This document shows, piece after piece, positions 63,612 to 64,000 of a stretch of 64,000 bases of DNA. The notes beneath the pieces were generated by a model. That model saw only the letters and a list, made by a program, of their open reading frames with translations. It was not told the origin of the DNA and ran no database searches. Both the position numbers and the translations under genes were made by a program. The stretch lies in assembly GCA_028281285.1 (NCBI GenBank), contig JANQKF010000013.1, forward strand, positions 434,001 to 498,000, written 5' to 3'. Origin of the DNA: Cyclobacteriaceae bacterium (GTDB lineage Bacteria; Bacteroidota; Bacteroidia; Cytophagales; Cyclobacteriaceae). How positions within the stretch are numbered: position 1 is the first letter of the stretch; each line of letters starts with the position of its first letter.

Positions 63612-64000
63612 CTACTTCGATCGATCAATTGTAAATTGTACTAGCTGTTCCAAAGAGTTTCTGAAATCCGACTCCGGAAGAGTGTAAAGAATTTCAACAG
63701 CCTTCTTGTGATAGTCACCCATTACTTTGACGGCATACTCAATCCCCCCTGATTTTTTTACGAAACTAATCACCTCTTGCACTTTTTTAGGCCTGTTGGA
63801 GTTGTTCTTCACTATCCTGATAATTCGTCTCTTCTCACTGTATGAAGCAGTGCTAAGTGCATAAATTAAGGGAAGGGTCATTTTCTTTTCTTTGATGTCA
63901 ATCCCCAATGGCTTGCCTATTTCTTCAGTTCCGTAATCAAAAAGATCATCCTTGATCTGAAATGCCATACCTACATTCAGTCCAAATTCCTTCATCTTCA
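63612..64000 (-). CDS. Polyprenyl synthetase, C-terminal part
   Basis: The frame runs off the right edge; the visible 129 codons are the C-terminal third. FGLNVGMAFQIKDDLFDYG contains the second Asp-rich motif (DDLFD) of trans-isoprenyl diphosphate synthases, and KPLGIDIKEKKMTLPLIYAL is the usual following helix. The enzyme makes linear polyprenyl diphosphates, probably an octaprenyl-type chain for menaquinone. Chain length is set by residues near the first Asp motif, which is outside the window. The ATG at 63995 is internal, not the start. Confidence 0.9.
   Translation of the reverse strand, partial: KMKEFGLNVGMAFQIKDDLFDYGTEEIGKPLGIDIKEKKMTLPLIYALSTASYSEKRRIIRIVKNNSNRPKKVQEVISFVKKSGGIEYAVKVMGDYHKKAVEILYTLPESDFRNSLEQLVQFTIDRSK

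Overview
The window is a contiguous piece of a Bacteroidota chromosome, most likely a marine-type member of the order Cytophagales. This rests on gliding-motility genes (gldA and a gldF-gldG fusion), the Bacteroidota-type families DUF4290, DUF4249 and DUF5686, tandem FtsX-type permeases behind a PadR regulator, a dcw cluster without murF or ddl, and promoters of the TTG / TAnnTTTG type instead of -35/-10 boxes. Genes are dense, with many 1-11 nt overlaps. I see no rRNA, tRNA, CRISPR array, insertion sequence or prophage. Three copies of an intergenic nested-palindrome element are present.

Region 1 (1-7.9 kb): three large FtsX/MacB-type permeases without an ATPase partner, with a PadR regulator and its probable operator. 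Region 2 (7.9-14.2 kb): a penicillin-acylase-family lipoprotein, a DsbA-like oxidase, then a SAM-I riboswitch with a readable terminator/antiterminator switch controlling a transsulfuration enzyme and a homoserine dehydrogenase; a six-bladed TolB-like propeller protein follows. Region 3 (14.3-21.4 kb, minus strand): ExbD, a DUF5686 outer-membrane protein, nadD, an Asp-box lipoprotein, gmk, a small possible anti-sigma protein and an ECF sigma factor. Region 4 (21.5-29.9 kb, plus strand): a glycosyltransferase, a UvrD-type helicase, DUF4290 with murA, and three paralogous one-helix membrane proteins surrounding a VIT1-type metal transporter.

Region 5 (29.9-44 kb): a small secreted protein, cysH with its probable Rrf2 regulator and operator, dnaN, a rhodanese, the gldA-gldFG transporter operon, an SDR enzyme, YbjQ with a 46-residue membrane protein, an M20 peptidase, purine nucleoside phosphorylase, an FMN reductase, a lipocalin-like lipoprotein and two tandem DUF4249 lipoproteins.

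Region 6 (44-59.4 kb, minus strand) is the dcw cluster in the order mraZ-rsmH-ftsL-ftsI-murE-mraY-murD-ftsW-murG-murC-ftsQ-ftsA-ftsZ. It is headed by a Bacteroidota promoter and a 10-nt-period MraZ box array, and closed by a bidirectional terminator. Its murG has no ATG, GTG or TTG start that includes the catalytic N-terminus. Region 7 (59.7-64 kb): a tail-fibre-like repeat protein, a CaiB/BaiF CoA-transferase, two tandem lipoproteins consisting only of a TonB-receptor plug-like domain, and the C-terminal part of a polyprenyl synthase running off the right edge.

The least explained items are the one-helix paralogue/VIT1 cluster, the plug-only lipoprotein pair, the non-canonical murG start and the nested palindromic elements.
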